A DNA stretch of 64,000 bases, from NCBI RefSeq assembly GCF_000478275.1, contig NZ_ASJB01000044.1, forward strand, positions 99,228 through 163,227, read 5' to 3'. This stretch comes from Amycolatopsis orientalis DSM 40040 = KCTC 9412. GTDB taxonomy: Bacteria > Actinomycetota > Actinomycetes > Mycobacteriales > Pseudonocardiaceae. Position 1 is the first letter of the stretch. The number at the start of each line of letters is the position of its first letter. Position numbers and translations under genes: made by a program. The notes below the pieces were generated by a model. That model was not told the DNA's origin. It did no database searches and was given only the letters and a program-made list of their open reading frames with translations. This document shows, piece by piece, positions 7,749-16,636 of the stretch.

Positions 7749-10439
7749 ATGGCTGAGCAGGGCAAGGCTGGCTTTTCAGTGCCGCTACGCGTGCGCGAGT
7801 TTCGCTCGCTGTGGATGGCCGAACTGGTCTCGATCGCCGGTGACCAGGTCGCTCGTGTGGCGCTGTCGCTGGTGGTGTTCGCTCAGACGTCGTCCGCGGT
7901 TCTGACCGCGCTGACGTACGGCCTGACTTTTGTGCCTTCGGTGCTGGGCGGGTTTCTCCTCTCCGGTCTGGCCGATCGTTTTCCGCGGCGGACAGTGATC
8001 GTTATCGCAGATATCGTGCGCGCGGTCCTGGCTTCGATGATGGCGATTCCAGCTATGCCGCTGCCCGCGTTGTGGGTATGCGTGGGGTTGCTGAGCGTCG
8101 TGGCGGGCCCCTTCAAAGCCGCTCACATGTCGCTGATCCCGCAGATCCTCGAGCGCGATGACGAATACGCAGTGGGTGTCGCCCTTCGGCAGTTCACCGC
8201 CCAGGCTGCTCAGCTCGCTGGTTTCGCTGGCGGCGGGTTGCTGCTAGTCGTCGTTGAACCCCACGTCGGCATGCTGGTGAACTCGGCGACCTTCCTGTGC
8301 AGCGCGGTCCTGATTCTTGCCGGAGTTCGTGCGCGACCGGCCGCTCGATGTCAATCGGTAGCCCATGAACATCGTGTCGGCGACCTTGGTCACCGTGGCC
8401 AGCTCGCCGTCCTTTTTGGGTTGGCGTGCCTCCTTGGCCTGTACATCGTGCCGGAGGGGCTTGCTGTGCCGTATGCCGACGAGCTGGGTGTCGCCGCTTG
8501 GAGTGTGGGTCTTCTCCTAGCGGCCGATCCTGCTGGAAGCGCGATCGGTGCGTGGCTCACGACTCGCATACGGATTCCGACTTCACCGCTTGCCGCTCTC
8601 GTGCTCGCGGCCGCGGCCGGACTCGTCCTCGTGGTCTGCGGTCTCGGTCCCGGGCTGCCGATATCCGTAGCGCTCTGGGGACTCTCCGGCGCCCTTTCCA
8701 CCGCGTATCTCATTCAGACGCAGACGATGGTCGTCCGGATCGTTCCTGACCGGCACCTCGGTCGGGTGATGGGCCGGATGGCCACCTGTATGTACTGCTC
8801 GCAAGGTGTCGCCGTGGTTCTCGGTGGGCTTGCTGCTGAATCGTTCGGCTCGTTCCGTGCGGTCGCGGGTGCAGGGCTGATCGCTGCTGTTCTGGCGTTG
8901 GCGCTCCTCGGTATCTGGAACTGGACCGGCTCCCGGCGAAGGCGCGGGAACCGGTCCGAACGCGTTGCGGATTCACCTCACCATTCCTTTCCGGCCACGA
9001 CGAGCACCTCCTCCCAGGAAACGGACTGCACGGACGGCTCGCCGGCGGAGGCGGGAGCAACGCCAACCGCGGCTGGACCGTCCGGGGACGCAAGCGCAGC
9101 CAGTATGAAGGGTGAGGATCACAGGACGAGCGGCCGGACGCGCAGCGTATTCAGGCGCAACCGAAGAGCGACGAGGGGGAGGCTCTTCGCCTTGCGCCCG
9201 CGCGTGGTCGCTTTCGTCGTTGGCGTCGTGACAGCTGCGACTGTCACAACGGTCGTGGTGGCGGTGAACAGCTCGGTCAGCGCGACAGGCTGGATCGAAT
9301 TCGCGGTACTGCTCGGCGCGGGGCTGGCCGTCGCGGAAGCGACGCGGTACATCGAACGCATCCGCAGACAGCTATCGGATACGCCGCATGTCAACATGAG
9401 CTCGGTTTCGATCTTGGCCGTGACCATGTTGGCCGGTCCGGCTCTCGGCGCGGCGACAGTTGTCCTCCTATACCTGCATTTGTGGTGGAGGACGTGGCGC
9501 TGGACTTCCGGCGTCCCGATCTACCGAGCGGTGTTCAACGCCAGTGTGATGATCTTGTCGGTCTATGCGGCGTGGATCGTCGTTCACGCGGTTCCACATG
9601 GCCAAATCCTGGACATCGTCGGGCCCCAGGACCTGATCGGGCCGGTGCTGGTCATCGCGACATTCTGGGCGATGAACTCCGTGCTCGTCGGGGCGGTGAT
9701 CGCGCTCGAGGACGGCGAACGATCCTGCGCGCGGCTGCTGGGGAGCTGGAGCGACAACGCCTTAGAAATCGTCACACTGTGCATCGGCGTTCTGACTGCG
9801 GCGTTGATGATCTGGCGGCCATGGCTGATCGCGTTCGTGTTGCCCACCGTCTACGTGCTGCACCGCAGCGTCCTCGTCAAGCACCTCGAGCAAGCAGCGA
9901 CCACGGATCGGAAGACCGGCCTCCTCAACGCGACCAGTTGGCGAAGCCTCTCTGAACGTGCGTTCGGCAAAGCCAAGCGCTACCGAACGTCCGTAGCGCT
10001 CCTGATGCTCGACCTCGACAACTTCAAACGCATCAACGACACCCACGGTCACCTTGTCGGCGACCGGGTGCTCCAAACCGTTGCTGACACCGTTCGGCGT
10101 CAGGTCCGCGCGTACGACCTGACCGGACGCTTCGGCGGCGAAGAGTTCGTCATTCTCCTGCCAGACGCAGCGGTCGACGACGCCGTCAGCGTTGCCGAGC
10201 GGATCTGCGCGGCCGTTCGAGCGCTCCGCTTCGGCGAAGAAGGCGAGCAGCTTGCCGAACTTCGAGTCAGTGTGTCGATCGGCGCCGCACAGTATCCCGG
10301 CGTTGGACAGGACCTCGAAGAGTTACTTCTCGCCGCGGACAACGCGATGTTCGCCGCCAAGCAGTCGGGGCGCGACCGCGTTTGCGTGGTCAAGGGCGCA
10401 CCGGCACAACCGCGGGTTCCTCAGGCTGACCGCCGCTGA
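7749..10439 (+). CDS. MFS transporter fused to a membrane-anchored GGDEF diguanylate cyclase
   Basis: One unbroken 896-aa frame. Residues 1-400 form an MFS_3-like transporter with about 12 hydrophobic segments, including the loop motif 'GLADRFPRRTV' near residue 75 and 'GRVMGRM' in the second half. Residues 400-465 are a polar, Ser/Arg-rich linker. Residues about 475-700 are a second membrane module with 7-8 segments, typical of actinobacterial sensor domains in front of GGDEF. Residues about 718-882 are a GGDEF domain: 'DLDNFKRINDTHGH', active site GGEEF (796-800) and RAYD (787-790), which fits the RxxD inhibitory site five residues upstream. Both catalytic and product-inhibition sites therefore look intact, so c-di-GMP synthesis is expected. 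There is no ribosome site at the internal ATG (9105), which supports true fusion. The convergent HxlR gene ends 2 bp away. Confidence 0.85.
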   Translation: MAEQGKAGFSVPLRVREFRSLWMAELVSIAGDQVARVALSLVVFAQTSSAVLTALTYGLTFVPSVLGGFLLSGLADRFPRRTVIVIADIVRAVLASMMAIPAMPLPALWVCVGLLSVVAGPFKAAHMSLIPQILERDDEYAVGVALRQFTAQAAQLAGFAGGGLLLVVVEPHVGMLVNSATFLCSAVLILAGVRARPAARCQSVAHEHRVGDLGHRGQLAVLFGLACLLGLYIVPEGLAVPYADELGVAAWSVGLLLAADPAGSAIGAWLTTRIRIPTSPLAALVLAAAAGLVLVVCGLGPGLPISVALWGLSGALSTAYLIQTQTMVVRIVPDRHLGRVMGRMATCMYCSQGVAVVLGGLAAESFGSFRAVAGAGLIAAVLALALLGIWNWTGSRRRRGNRSERVADSPHHSFPATTSTSSQETDCTDGSPAEAGATPTAAGPSGDASAASMKGEDHRTSGRTRSVFRRNRRATRGRLFALRPRVVAFVVGVVTAATVTTVVVAVNSSVSATGWIEFAVLLGAGLAVAEATRYIERIRRQLSDTPHVNMSSVSILAVTMLAGPALGAATVVLLYLHLWWRTWRWTSGVPIYRAVFNASVMILSVYAAWIVVHAVPHGQILDIVGPQDLIGPVLVIATFWAMNSVLVGAVIALEDGERSCARLLGSWSDNALEIVTLCIGVLTAALMIWRPWLIAFVLPTVYVLHRSVLVKHLEQAATTDRKTGLLNATSWRSLSERAFGKAKRYRTSVALLMLDLDNFKRINDTHGHLVGDRVLQTVADTVRRQVRAYDLTGRFGGEEFVILLPDAAVDDAVSVAERICAAVRALRFGEEGEQLAELRVSVSIGAAQYPGVGQDLEELLLAADNAMFAAKQSGRDRVCVVKGAPAQPRVPQADRR

Positions 10440-10441
10440 CG

Positions 10442-10879
10442 TCAATCGACCCGGACGGCGTCGTGGTCGTCCTGATCCTCGTACTCCTGAGCCCACTCGA
10501 CGAGCGGACGAACTGCCCGAAGGAGGGCTCGACCCTTGGGCGTCAGCTCGTAGACAGAGACGCCGGAGCGCTGCGGGTCCGTGCGTTTATCGATCAAGCT
10601 GTGTCCCTGTGCTCGCTTCAACGTGTCGGTGAATACGCGATCTGACAGCGGGGCACGTCCACCGGGACGATGTTCGGCTGTGTTGACCGCCGTCAACAGT
10701 TCCTTGTACGGCAGCTCCCCTAGCGCGAGCGCGGCGAGGACGGAGATCGTCCACTGCCCGCGGAGAATCGAGACGGCATCATTCACCCTCTGCTGATACG
10801 AGACGTTCTCCCCACCCATACCGTCAGCTAACACGACTCGGCGGCACGGCATGCGGGAAACCTCGGCTCGGTCGGTCAC
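10442..10879 (-). CDS. HxlR-family winged-helix transcriptional regulator
   Basis: Up to 145 aa from GTG 10879; ATG 10819 is an alternative start that fits the usual family length better. The core 'VNDAVSILRGQWTISVLAALALGELPYKEL' followed by 'LSDRVFTDTLKRAQGHSLIDKR' and 'SVYELTPKGRALL' is the HxlR winged-helix pattern (recognition helix plus the Y-x-L-T-x-x-G wing). HxlR proteins are small dimeric repressors or activators, often redox- or aldehyde-responsive. The usual N-terminal cysteine is not in the core here; the only Cys lies in the optional extension. It converges on the MFS-GGDEF gene and is divergent from the Tad locus, which it could control. Confidence 0.75.
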   Translation of the reverse strand: MTDRAEVSRMPCRRVVLADGMGGENVSYQQRVNDAVSILRGQWTISVLAALALGELPYKELLTAVNTAEHRPGGRAPLSDRVFTDTLKRAQGHSLIDKRTDPQRSGVSVYELTPKGRALLRAVRPLVEWAQEYEDQDDHDAVRVD

Positions 10880-11164
10880 CTACCCCAAACGGGTGAAAGG
10901 TGGCCCACTGAGCCCACACTCACCCGGGTACTTACCTTGCACTCAGTCGGGCCCGTGGGTGTACGGGTTGATCTCAGCCAGGAAATGGACTGCCTGGTGA
11001 CGCAAGGGGAGCGCGGTCGGTCGACTGGGTGTGGCGAGCCAGCGGGAGCAACGCGTTTTCGGGCTCGCTCATTCAGTTGGCCGCCGTTCATCAGCATCGT
11101 CCTCACAGGGACGTCCTCGCTCCGGTAGGCCCTGGGGCCGGTGCCGTGAACGCCGGCATAAGCA

Positions 11165-11881
11165 GTGAGAACGTGGGAGGACACGTGCTGGAACGAAGTG
11201 ACTACCGACTTCGCTGTCCTGTTCGGTTGGGAGGTTTTAGTGGTTTCGACCATGGTGGTCGCGGTGGGCACGGGAAGCCTTGTCGCGGGCCCTGCACTGC
11301 TCGCGGCCGCGAAGCGCACGACGGGCACGGCGCTGGTGACTGGACTGTGGGCACAGGTCGCGGTCGCGGCCACGATGTCGGCCGCGACGGTGGCGGCGAG
11401 CTGGATCGGCTGGCTTCGGCTGGGCACGACGCCGAGCTGGCCGGTGTGGTGCTGGGCCTGCGCGTTGGGAATTGGTCTCGCGCTCACGGATCTCCGATGC
11501 CGACGGCTTCCGTTTCCAATGGTGACGGCGCTGGCGGGCGGTTGCGCCATTCTTTTCTTCGACATCGCACTCATGGACAGGGCCTGGTCGAGGTTCGGCT
11601 TCGCCTGCGCGGCTGCCGTGGTCATTTTCGGTCTCGTGTCTCTGGTTCAGATCTGCGCGCCGAACCACACCGGAGGAGGCGATACGGCGCTGTACGGCGC
11701 ACTCGCGTTGTTTCTCGGTTGGTTCGGATGGGATGGCTTACTGCGTGGCCTGCTATTCGCCAGCGGACTTACCGCGGTGATCGCCCTCGTGGTCGCGGTG
11801 TCGTCCAAGAGCAAACATGCCACTTTCGCTGCCGGCCCGTCACTGCTCGGCGGAGCGTTGGCGAGCGTCGTCGTGGCATAG
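11165..11881 (+). CDS. Prepilin peptidase of the A24 family (TadV/CpaA-like), first gene of the Tad locus
   Basis: About 238 aa, GTG start; the exact start is uncertain because several in-frame GTG/ATG codons follow. It is a polytopic membrane protein. The two catalytic aspartates of A24 peptidases are visible: 'ALTDLRCRRLPFPM' (D-x-R-x-x-x-L-P) near residue 103 and 'HTGGGDTALYGALAL' (GxGD-type) near residue 175. The role would be to cut the short hydrophilic leader from Flp pilin and TadE/F-like pseudopilins at the membrane. It heads a run of same-strand genes that continues to 24505. Confidence 0.75.
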   Translation: MRTWEDTCWNEVTTDFAVLFGWEVLVVSTMVVAVGTGSLVAGPALLAAAKRTTGTALVTGLWAQVAVAATMSAATVAASWIGWLRLGTTPSWPVWCWACALGIGLALTDLRCRRLPFPMVTALAGGCAILFFDIALMDRAWSRFGFACAAAVVIFGLVSLVQICAPNHTGGGDTALYGALALFLGWFGWDGLLRGLLFASGLTAVIALVVAVSSKSKHATFAAGPSLLGGALASVVVA

Positions 11882-11945
11882 ACAGATCGTTGAGCGCGGG
11901 ACGGCGTGGTTGGGCACGGACCGGGGTCAGCATTGGGGAGGAATC

Positions 11946-12509
11946 ATGAACAAAGTCAGTACTCGGCGGGCGCTGCCGGCTGTCCTGGCCGGATCGACAG
12001 TGGTGCTGCTGATGGTGAGCTGCAGTGCGGACACGGGGCAGGTTTCGCCGTCGTCACCGAATCTGTCCGCGCCATCCGCGCCACCACAGTCAGCGAGTTC
12101 TTCAGGCCAGGATGAACGGGCAGCGGTCGAATCGGCTTACTCCGCGTTCTGGTCGCGGACACTTCGGACCGACGACGAGCCGGAGGAGACGTGGCGTGCC
12201 GCGATGGCGGCGGTGGCGGTCGATCCCCAGCTCACCACGACGCTGAACGCGATGCGTAGGCAGAAGCAAGCGGGGATCAACGTCTACGGCGACGTCACCG
12301 CGCGGATTCAGTCCGTTCGGATCGACGGCGCATCCGCCATGGTGAGTGATTGCCAGGACGCGTCGCGCACGGGACAGGCGGATGCGGCGACCGGTGATCC
12401 GAAAACTGTCGGGGTGTCGAGGAACCCGGTGAGCGCTGACCTCAGGCGGGACAGCACGGACGGTCGGTGGCGAGTCGCCAAGGTCGCGTTCCCCGGTGGG
12501 ACATGCTGA
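11946..12509 (+). CDS. Secreted lipoprotein of the Tad locus
   Basis: 187 aa from ATG 11946, which follows a GGGAGGA site. The N-terminus 'RRALPAVLAGSTVVLLMVSC' is a lipoprotein signal peptide with the lipobox ending at Cys; a Ser/Pro-rich linker follows. The remaining about 130 residues look like a small extracellular alpha+beta domain (NTF2-like is possible): 'AAVESAYSAFWSRTLR...VDPQLTTTLN'. Its TGA overlaps the next start. It is probably a membrane-anchored accessory of the pilus; no specific function can be read. Confidence 0.65.
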   Translation: MNKVSTRRALPAVLAGSTVVLLMVSCSADTGQVSPSSPNLSAPSAPPQSASSSGQDERAAVESAYSAFWSRTLRTDDEPEETWRAAMAAVAVDPQLTTTLNAMRRQKQAGINVYGDVTARIQSVRIDGASAMVSDCQDASRTGQADAATGDPKTVGVSRNPVSADLRRDSTDGRWRVAKVAFPGGTC

Positions 12510-13465
12510 TGTTCCGGCCACCCAGCATGCGGGCTACTTCGATCGGCCTCGTCTGCCTGATCGGAGGAGCGGTCGTCCTCGTCACGCCCCAGGCGCACGC
12601 TACGGTGCCACCGACCGCCGATGATGGTCAGGTCATCGTGGTGCCGGGGGATTCGTCGGGGTTGGTCGCTCCTCCGACGGTCGACATGGAGGCGCTGCGG
12701 CAGCGGGGGCAGGCTCCTGTCCGGCCAGGCGGACCGGGAAGGAAGTCCTCGAGTCAGGATCGGCGGGCGGCAACTGGCAACGGAGCACTGGAGCCGTCGG
12801 ACGGGCTTCCTGCCGGCTGTTCGCTCGGCGGTTTCGGTGTTGGTGGCTCACCTGGCGTAGGTCGGCCGGGCGGCAGTGCGTTCGGGATCCGCTGCCTTCC
12901 TTCACCGGCTGTCGACGAACTCGCGGCTTCAGGTGGACCGGCAGCTCCGCCGCTGCCGACGCCGGCGGAGCTTGCCGCGCGCGCGTTCGAGCAGCTGCGG
13001 TTACCGTTGCCGGTGCCCCGGCATTCGCCGGACGTGCGGTTGCCCGACGGCCGGGCCGCCACGATCGTCGGGGAGAACACCTGGATCTGGACCGATCGCA
13101 GTGTGTGGAAACCGGCGGTCGAGCGGGTACAGGCCGGTCCGGTGTGGGCCGAGGTGACCGCGACACCGACCGGGATGACGTTCAACTCGGGCTCCGGCGG
13201 GTCGACGTCCTGTTCGGGGCCGGGAACACCGTACGACCGGTCCCATGGGCTGCACGCCGACAGCCCTGATTGCGGTTTCGTGTACACCCGCAGTTCGGTA
13301 GGGCAGCCGAACGATCAGACCACCGCGGAGTGGGCGATCCAGTGGTCGGTGAGCTGGATCGGCTCGGACGGTACCGGCTCCGTCGGCGGCGATTTCCCGC
13401 TGATGCAGTCGCGGGCGAGAGCGACGTTCGCCGTCGCCGAAGTGCAGGCCCTGCGCGCGAACTAG
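12509..13465 (+). CDS. Secreted protein of unknown function in the Tad locus
   Basis: About 318 aa. Start ATG 12509 is part of a TGATG overlap with the lipoprotein gene; ATG 12503 is the alternative. An N-terminal signal peptide (SIGLVCLIGGAVVLVTPQAHA) is followed by a Gly/Pro/Ser-rich low-complexity region. A folded C-terminal half (residues about 160-318) is rich in Trp and Gly and contains 'VGENTWIWTDRSVWKP' and 'TTAEWAIQWSVSWIGSDG', beta-rich in appearance, plus a few Cys. Coupling to the lipoprotein suggests the two work together at the cell surface. Confidence 0.6.
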   Translation: MFRPPSMRATSIGLVCLIGGAVVLVTPQAHATVPPTADDGQVIVVPGDSSGLVAPPTVDMEALRQRGQAPVRPGGPGRKSSSQDRRAATGNGALEPSDGLPAGCSLGGFGVGGSPGVGRPGGSAFGIRCLPSPAVDELAASGGPAAPPLPTPAELAARAFEQLRLPLPVPRHSPDVRLPDGRAATIVGENTWIWTDRSVWKPAVERVQAGPVWAEVTATPTGMTFNSGSGGSTSCSGPGTPYDRSHGLHADSPDCGFVYTRSSVGQPNDQTTAEWAIQWSVSWIGSDGTGSVGGDFPLMQSRARATFAVAEVQALRAN

Positions 13466-13546
13466 CACCACACTCTGCCGAAAGTGCAATTAACACATTC
13501 TTAGGCGCACCGAAGCCGTAATTCGGAATCGTGGAGGAATACCGCT

Positions 13547-14242
13547 ATGGGTACCGCTTTGTCTTTTTCCCGGCAACCGAAAGCTCACGGCAGCGACTCG
13601 CCCTACACCGAACCCGAGGACGACGAGGCACCACGGGTGCCGCGGCGACGGCGCTGGTGGCTGCTGGGGGTCGCGGTGGTGCTGGCTGCGGTCGTCGCGC
13701 TTGGCAACTACGCCCTGATCACAGGTCAGGACAACCGTGTCGATGTCCTCACGCTCACCCGCGACGTGGACTGGGGGCAAAGGATCGAGGCGAGCGACCT
13801 CGGTGTGGTCAAGGCCGTCCCGGACCAGCCGCTGGCCTTCATCCCGGCCGGTGACAGGGACAGGGTCGTGGGCCAGGTCGCGCGATCGGTCCTTCCCGCG
13901 GGGACGGTGCTGGCGCCCGGCCAGCTGGCCGGACAGCCGATTCCGGGGCCAGGGGAGCGGCTAGTGGGGCTGCCCGTTAGGCCGGGTCACCTGCCTGCCC
14001 GCGGCTTGTCGGCTGGGGATCTGGTGCAGGTCACCCAGGTCGCTGCCGGGAACGGGCCCGACGTCGGGCAGGCCCCGGTGAACATGTCGGGTCCGTTTCG
14101 TGCGCGGGTGCTCGGGGTCGGCCCGCCGGATTCCGCCGGCGCGGTGACGGTCGATGTCGTCGTCGGCGCTGACGACGCGGCCGCCGCGACCAGCGCATCA
14201 GCTGGGCAGGTCGTCCTGGTCCAGCTCGGACCGGGCGCGTGA
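13547..14242 (+). CDS. SAF-domain (CpaB/RcpC-like) pilus assembly protein
   Basis: 231 aa, ATG 13547 after GGAGGA. There is one N-terminal membrane anchor (residues about 36-55) behind a cytoplasmic RRRRWW stretch, then a SAF domain: 'LTRDVDWGQRIEASDLGVVKA' and 'SVLPAGTVLAPGQL', which is the two-strand pattern of CpaB/FlgA/SAF proteins. A second Gly/Val-rich extracellular region follows. In Tad systems CpaB helps assemble the envelope channel. With no outer membrane secretin in this organism it probably organises the pilus passage through the wall. Confidence 0.75.
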   Translation: MGTALSFSRQPKAHGSDSPYTEPEDDEAPRVPRRRRWWLLGVAVVLAAVVALGNYALITGQDNRVDVLTLTRDVDWGQRIEASDLGVVKAVPDQPLAFIPAGDRDRVVGQVARSVLPAGTVLAPGQLAGQPIPGPGERLVGLPVRPGHLPARGLSAGDLVQVTQVAAGNGPDVGQAPVNMSGPFRARVLGVGPPDSAGAVTVDVVVGADDAAAATSASAGQVVLVQLGPGA

Positions 14243-14276
14243 AAGAGACCGGCTGTGGAAGGGAGTGGTGAGGGAA

Positions 14277-15110
14277 ATGGCGATGATCACGATCGTGTCG
14301 GGCAAGGGATCACCCGGCGGGACCACGACGCTGGCCGCACTGGCGGCGGCCTGGCCAGCGCCGGTGCTGCTGGCCGACTGCGACCCCGCCGGGGGCGACC
14401 TGGCGCCGGGCTGGCTGGGGCATTGGGTCGTGAACGGATTCCTTCGGACCGATCGAGGCCTGTTGTCGCATGCCATCGCGACCCGGCACGCGACCGCAGG
14501 AGACCCGGCGACGCTAAATGCGCATGTGCAGGCGGTGCCTCCGGCACGGCACGTCGGCCTGCTGGCCGGGCTGAGCACACAGAGCCAGCACACCGCGATC
14601 GGCACGGCCGGATGGACCCGCCTGATCGTGGCGTTGGCCGCGTTCAAGACCACGGCCGGGCATCCGGCCGACGCGCTGGTCGACCTGGGACGTTTCAGCT
14701 CGGCGACGCCGTGGCCGGTGCTGCTCGCGGCGGATCTCGTCCTGGTCGCGGTGCGCCCCACGCAGCGGCATGTGCTGGCCGCGCGCCCCGTCCTGGCCGA
14801 GCTCGCCGAGCGGATTCTGCCGCAGCGGCTCGCGCTGGCCGTCTGCGCGACTACGCCCGCAGGCACCCGCGAAGTCCGCGTGGCGCTGGGGCGGGAGGCC
14901 GCGGCGGAAATCCCGATGGCCGCGCGGACGGCGGCGGTGTTCTCCGACGGCATCGACGGAGGAGCCCTTCCTCACCGGTCGCCGCTGCTGCGCAGCGCAC
15001 GCCGCGTCGCGCGTCGCCTGCACGGCACCTATCACACCTACGCGCCGAGCGGACCGCGCATTCCGGCTGTGTCGACTTCGGCCCACTTGCTTTCCGGAGG
15101 TGCGCGATGA
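14277..15110 (+). CDS. TadZ/CpaE-like ParA-fold protein with a degenerate Walker A motif
   Basis: About 277 aa; ATG 14277 or ATG 14283, both downstream of AGGGA. The N-terminus 'VSGKGSPGGTTTLAALAAAW' matches the deviant Walker A of ParA/MinD proteins, but the invariant lysine before the threonines (GKT) is Gly here, while the signature lysine (K in GKGS) is kept. 'VLLADCDPAGGDLA' is the switch I-like/A' motif. The family polarises Tad pilus assembly in the cytoplasm. The loss of the P-loop Lys suggests weak or no ATP hydrolysis, as in other atypical TadZ proteins. The stop overlaps the next start (ATGA). Confidence 0.7.
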   Translation: MAMITIVSGKGSPGGTTTLAALAAAWPAPVLLADCDPAGGDLAPGWLGHWVVNGFLRTDRGLLSHAIATRHATAGDPATLNAHVQAVPPARHVGLLAGLSTQSQHTAIGTAGWTRLIVALAAFKTTAGHPADALVDLGRFSSATPWPVLLAADLVLVAVRPTQRHVLAARPVLAELAERILPQRLALAVCATTPAGTREVRVALGREAAAEIPMAARTAAVFSDGIDGGALPHRSPLLRSARRVARRLHGTYHTYAPSGPRIPAVSTSAHLLSGGAR

Positions 15111-16636
15111 CGTTGCCGCGTAACGGGTTTCGTCCCTCAGGTGATTCGGTGTTCCCGCAGCAACTGGCGATGTCGCGGCCTCCGCGCAGTAGCCCGGCGG
15201 GATCGGCGACAGCGCTCCCGCGCATTCCGGTCCAGCCGCGGAACACTGTGGAGGCCGGGTATGTCGATTCCGCGGTCGTCCGGGAGATCCGGGAAGTGGT
15301 CGCTGCCCGGTTGGAACGCGTGGCGGTGGGTGAGTCCCATGTGGACACACCGCTCACGGGCGGGGAGCAGCAGGCGCGGATGCGTGCCTACGTGGCCGAC
15401 GAGGTCGCCGGCTGGGTGCAACGTCGCGCAACCGCCGGACACGCACCCTTACCGGCTACCGAAGAACGCCGGCTGGCCCGCGCGGTCGTCGCCGCATTGT
15501 CCGGGCTGGGTGCCTTGGAGGAGCTGTTGGAGCGCGACGATGTGGAGAACATTCACGTGCACGGTTGTGACCGGATCCTGCTGGAGCTGGCGGACGGCAC
15601 GGTCGAGCAGTGGCCGCACCCGATCGCCGACACTGACGCCGAGCTGGTGGAGATGTTGGCAGCGATGTTCGCCCGCCAAGGCCAGACCTCCCGGGAGTTC
15701 AACGCCGGTCGCCCGCTGGGAAACCTCCGGATCCGCGCGGGCGGCCCGCTGGGCGCTCGGGTGGCCGCGGTGATGGAGGTCTCCGACCGGCCGCGGGTGG
15801 CGATTCGCCGCCACCGCCTGGTCGCCGTCGGCCTGAACGATCTCGTGGCCAACGGCACGCTCGATCCGCTGCTCGCGGCGTTCCTGCGCTCGGCGGTGCG
15901 CGCGGGCTGCAACATGATCGTGTCCGGCGGCCCGGCGGCGGGCAAGACGACGTTGCTGCGCGCGTTGTGCGCGGAGATCCCGGACTACGAGCACGTTGTC
16001 ACGGTCGAGGAGGAGTACGAACTCGGGTTGCACATCGGCGCCCGTCCCTTGGTCACACCCTTGGAGGCCCGTCCGGCGAACTCGGAGGGGGTCGGGGAGA
16101 TCTCCTTGGACGATCTGCTGAAGCAGACGCTGCGGCACTCGCCGAGCCGGGTGATCGTCGGGGAAGTTCGGGCAGGGGAAGTCACCGCAATGCTGCGCGC
16201 TCTCGGGAACGGCGCCACCGGAGGCATGTGCACGTTGCACGCCACGAGCGCTTCGGCGGTGTTCGACCGGATCGGTGCGCTCGGGCAGCTCGCCGATCCA
16301 CCGCTGGCGATCGAGGCGGCTCACCAGTGGACCGCTTCGGCGATCGACCTCGTCGTGCACGTCGCGCGCGCCGACCACGACACACCTGGTGGGCGGCGCA
16401 GGGAGCGGTTCGTCACCGAGATCATCGAGGTCGGTCCGGTCGGGGATTCCGGCCGACCGGACACCACCAGAATCTTCGCCCCGCGGCCAGCCGACGGCCG
16501 CGCTGCCCCGGCCTACCCGCCGACCCGTGACCTGCTGGAGCGCCTGGCCCGGCACGGGTTCGATCGCACCCTGTTCGACACCGCCGGTACCGACAGCTGG
16601 TCTACCACTGAGCTGCCGGGCGGAGGCAGGCGATGA
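15107..16636 (+). CDS. tadA: TadA/CpaF secretion ATPase of the Tad pilus
   Basis: 509 aa; ATG 15107 sits in an ATGA overlap and is preceded by CCGGAGG. It is a GSPII/T4SS-type hexameric ATPase. The N-terminal domain (about 60-240) includes 'NIHVHGCDRILLELADG'. Walker A 'GGPAAGKTTLLRAL' is near residue 273; the Asp-box/Walker B region is around 'VVTVEEEYELGLH' and 'SRVIVGEVRAGEVTAMLRA'; and the His box is 'GGMCTLHATSASAVFDRI'. All motor elements are present, so it should power extension (and possibly retraction) of the Flp pilus at the inner face of the membrane. Confidence 0.9.
   Translation: MTLPRNGFRPSGDSVFPQQLAMSRPPRSSPAGSATALPRIPVQPRNTVEAGYVDSAVVREIREVVAARLERVAVGESHVDTPLTGGEQQARMRAYVADEVAGWVQRRATAGHAPLPATEERRLARAVVAALSGLGALEELLERDDVENIHVHGCDRILLELADGTVEQWPHPIADTDAELVEMLAAMFARQGQTSREFNAGRPLGNLRIRAGGPLGARVAAVMEVSDRPRVAIRRHRLVAVGLNDLVANGTLDPLLAAFLRSAVRAGCNMIVSGGPAAGKTTLLRALCAEIPDYEHVVTVEEEYELGLHIGARPLVTPLEARPANSEGVGEISLDDLLKQTLRHSPSRVIVGEVRAGEVTAMLRALGNGATGGMCTLHATSASAVFDRIGALGQLADPPLAIEAAHQWTASAIDLVVHVARADHDTPGGRRRERFVTEIIEVGPVGDSGRPDTTRIFAPRPADGRAAPAYPPTRDLLERLARHGFDRTLFDTAGTDSWSTTELPGGGRR

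Noticed and set aside
9105..10439. Separate GGDEF gene starting at the internal ATG
   Set aside because: No ribosome site precedes it and the frame runs through without interruption; kept as a fusion, with the alternative noted.
14255..15106. Upstream extension of the TadA frame to 793 aa
   Set aside because: It fully overlaps the TadZ-like gene; CCGGAGG and the ATGA overlap set the start at 15107.
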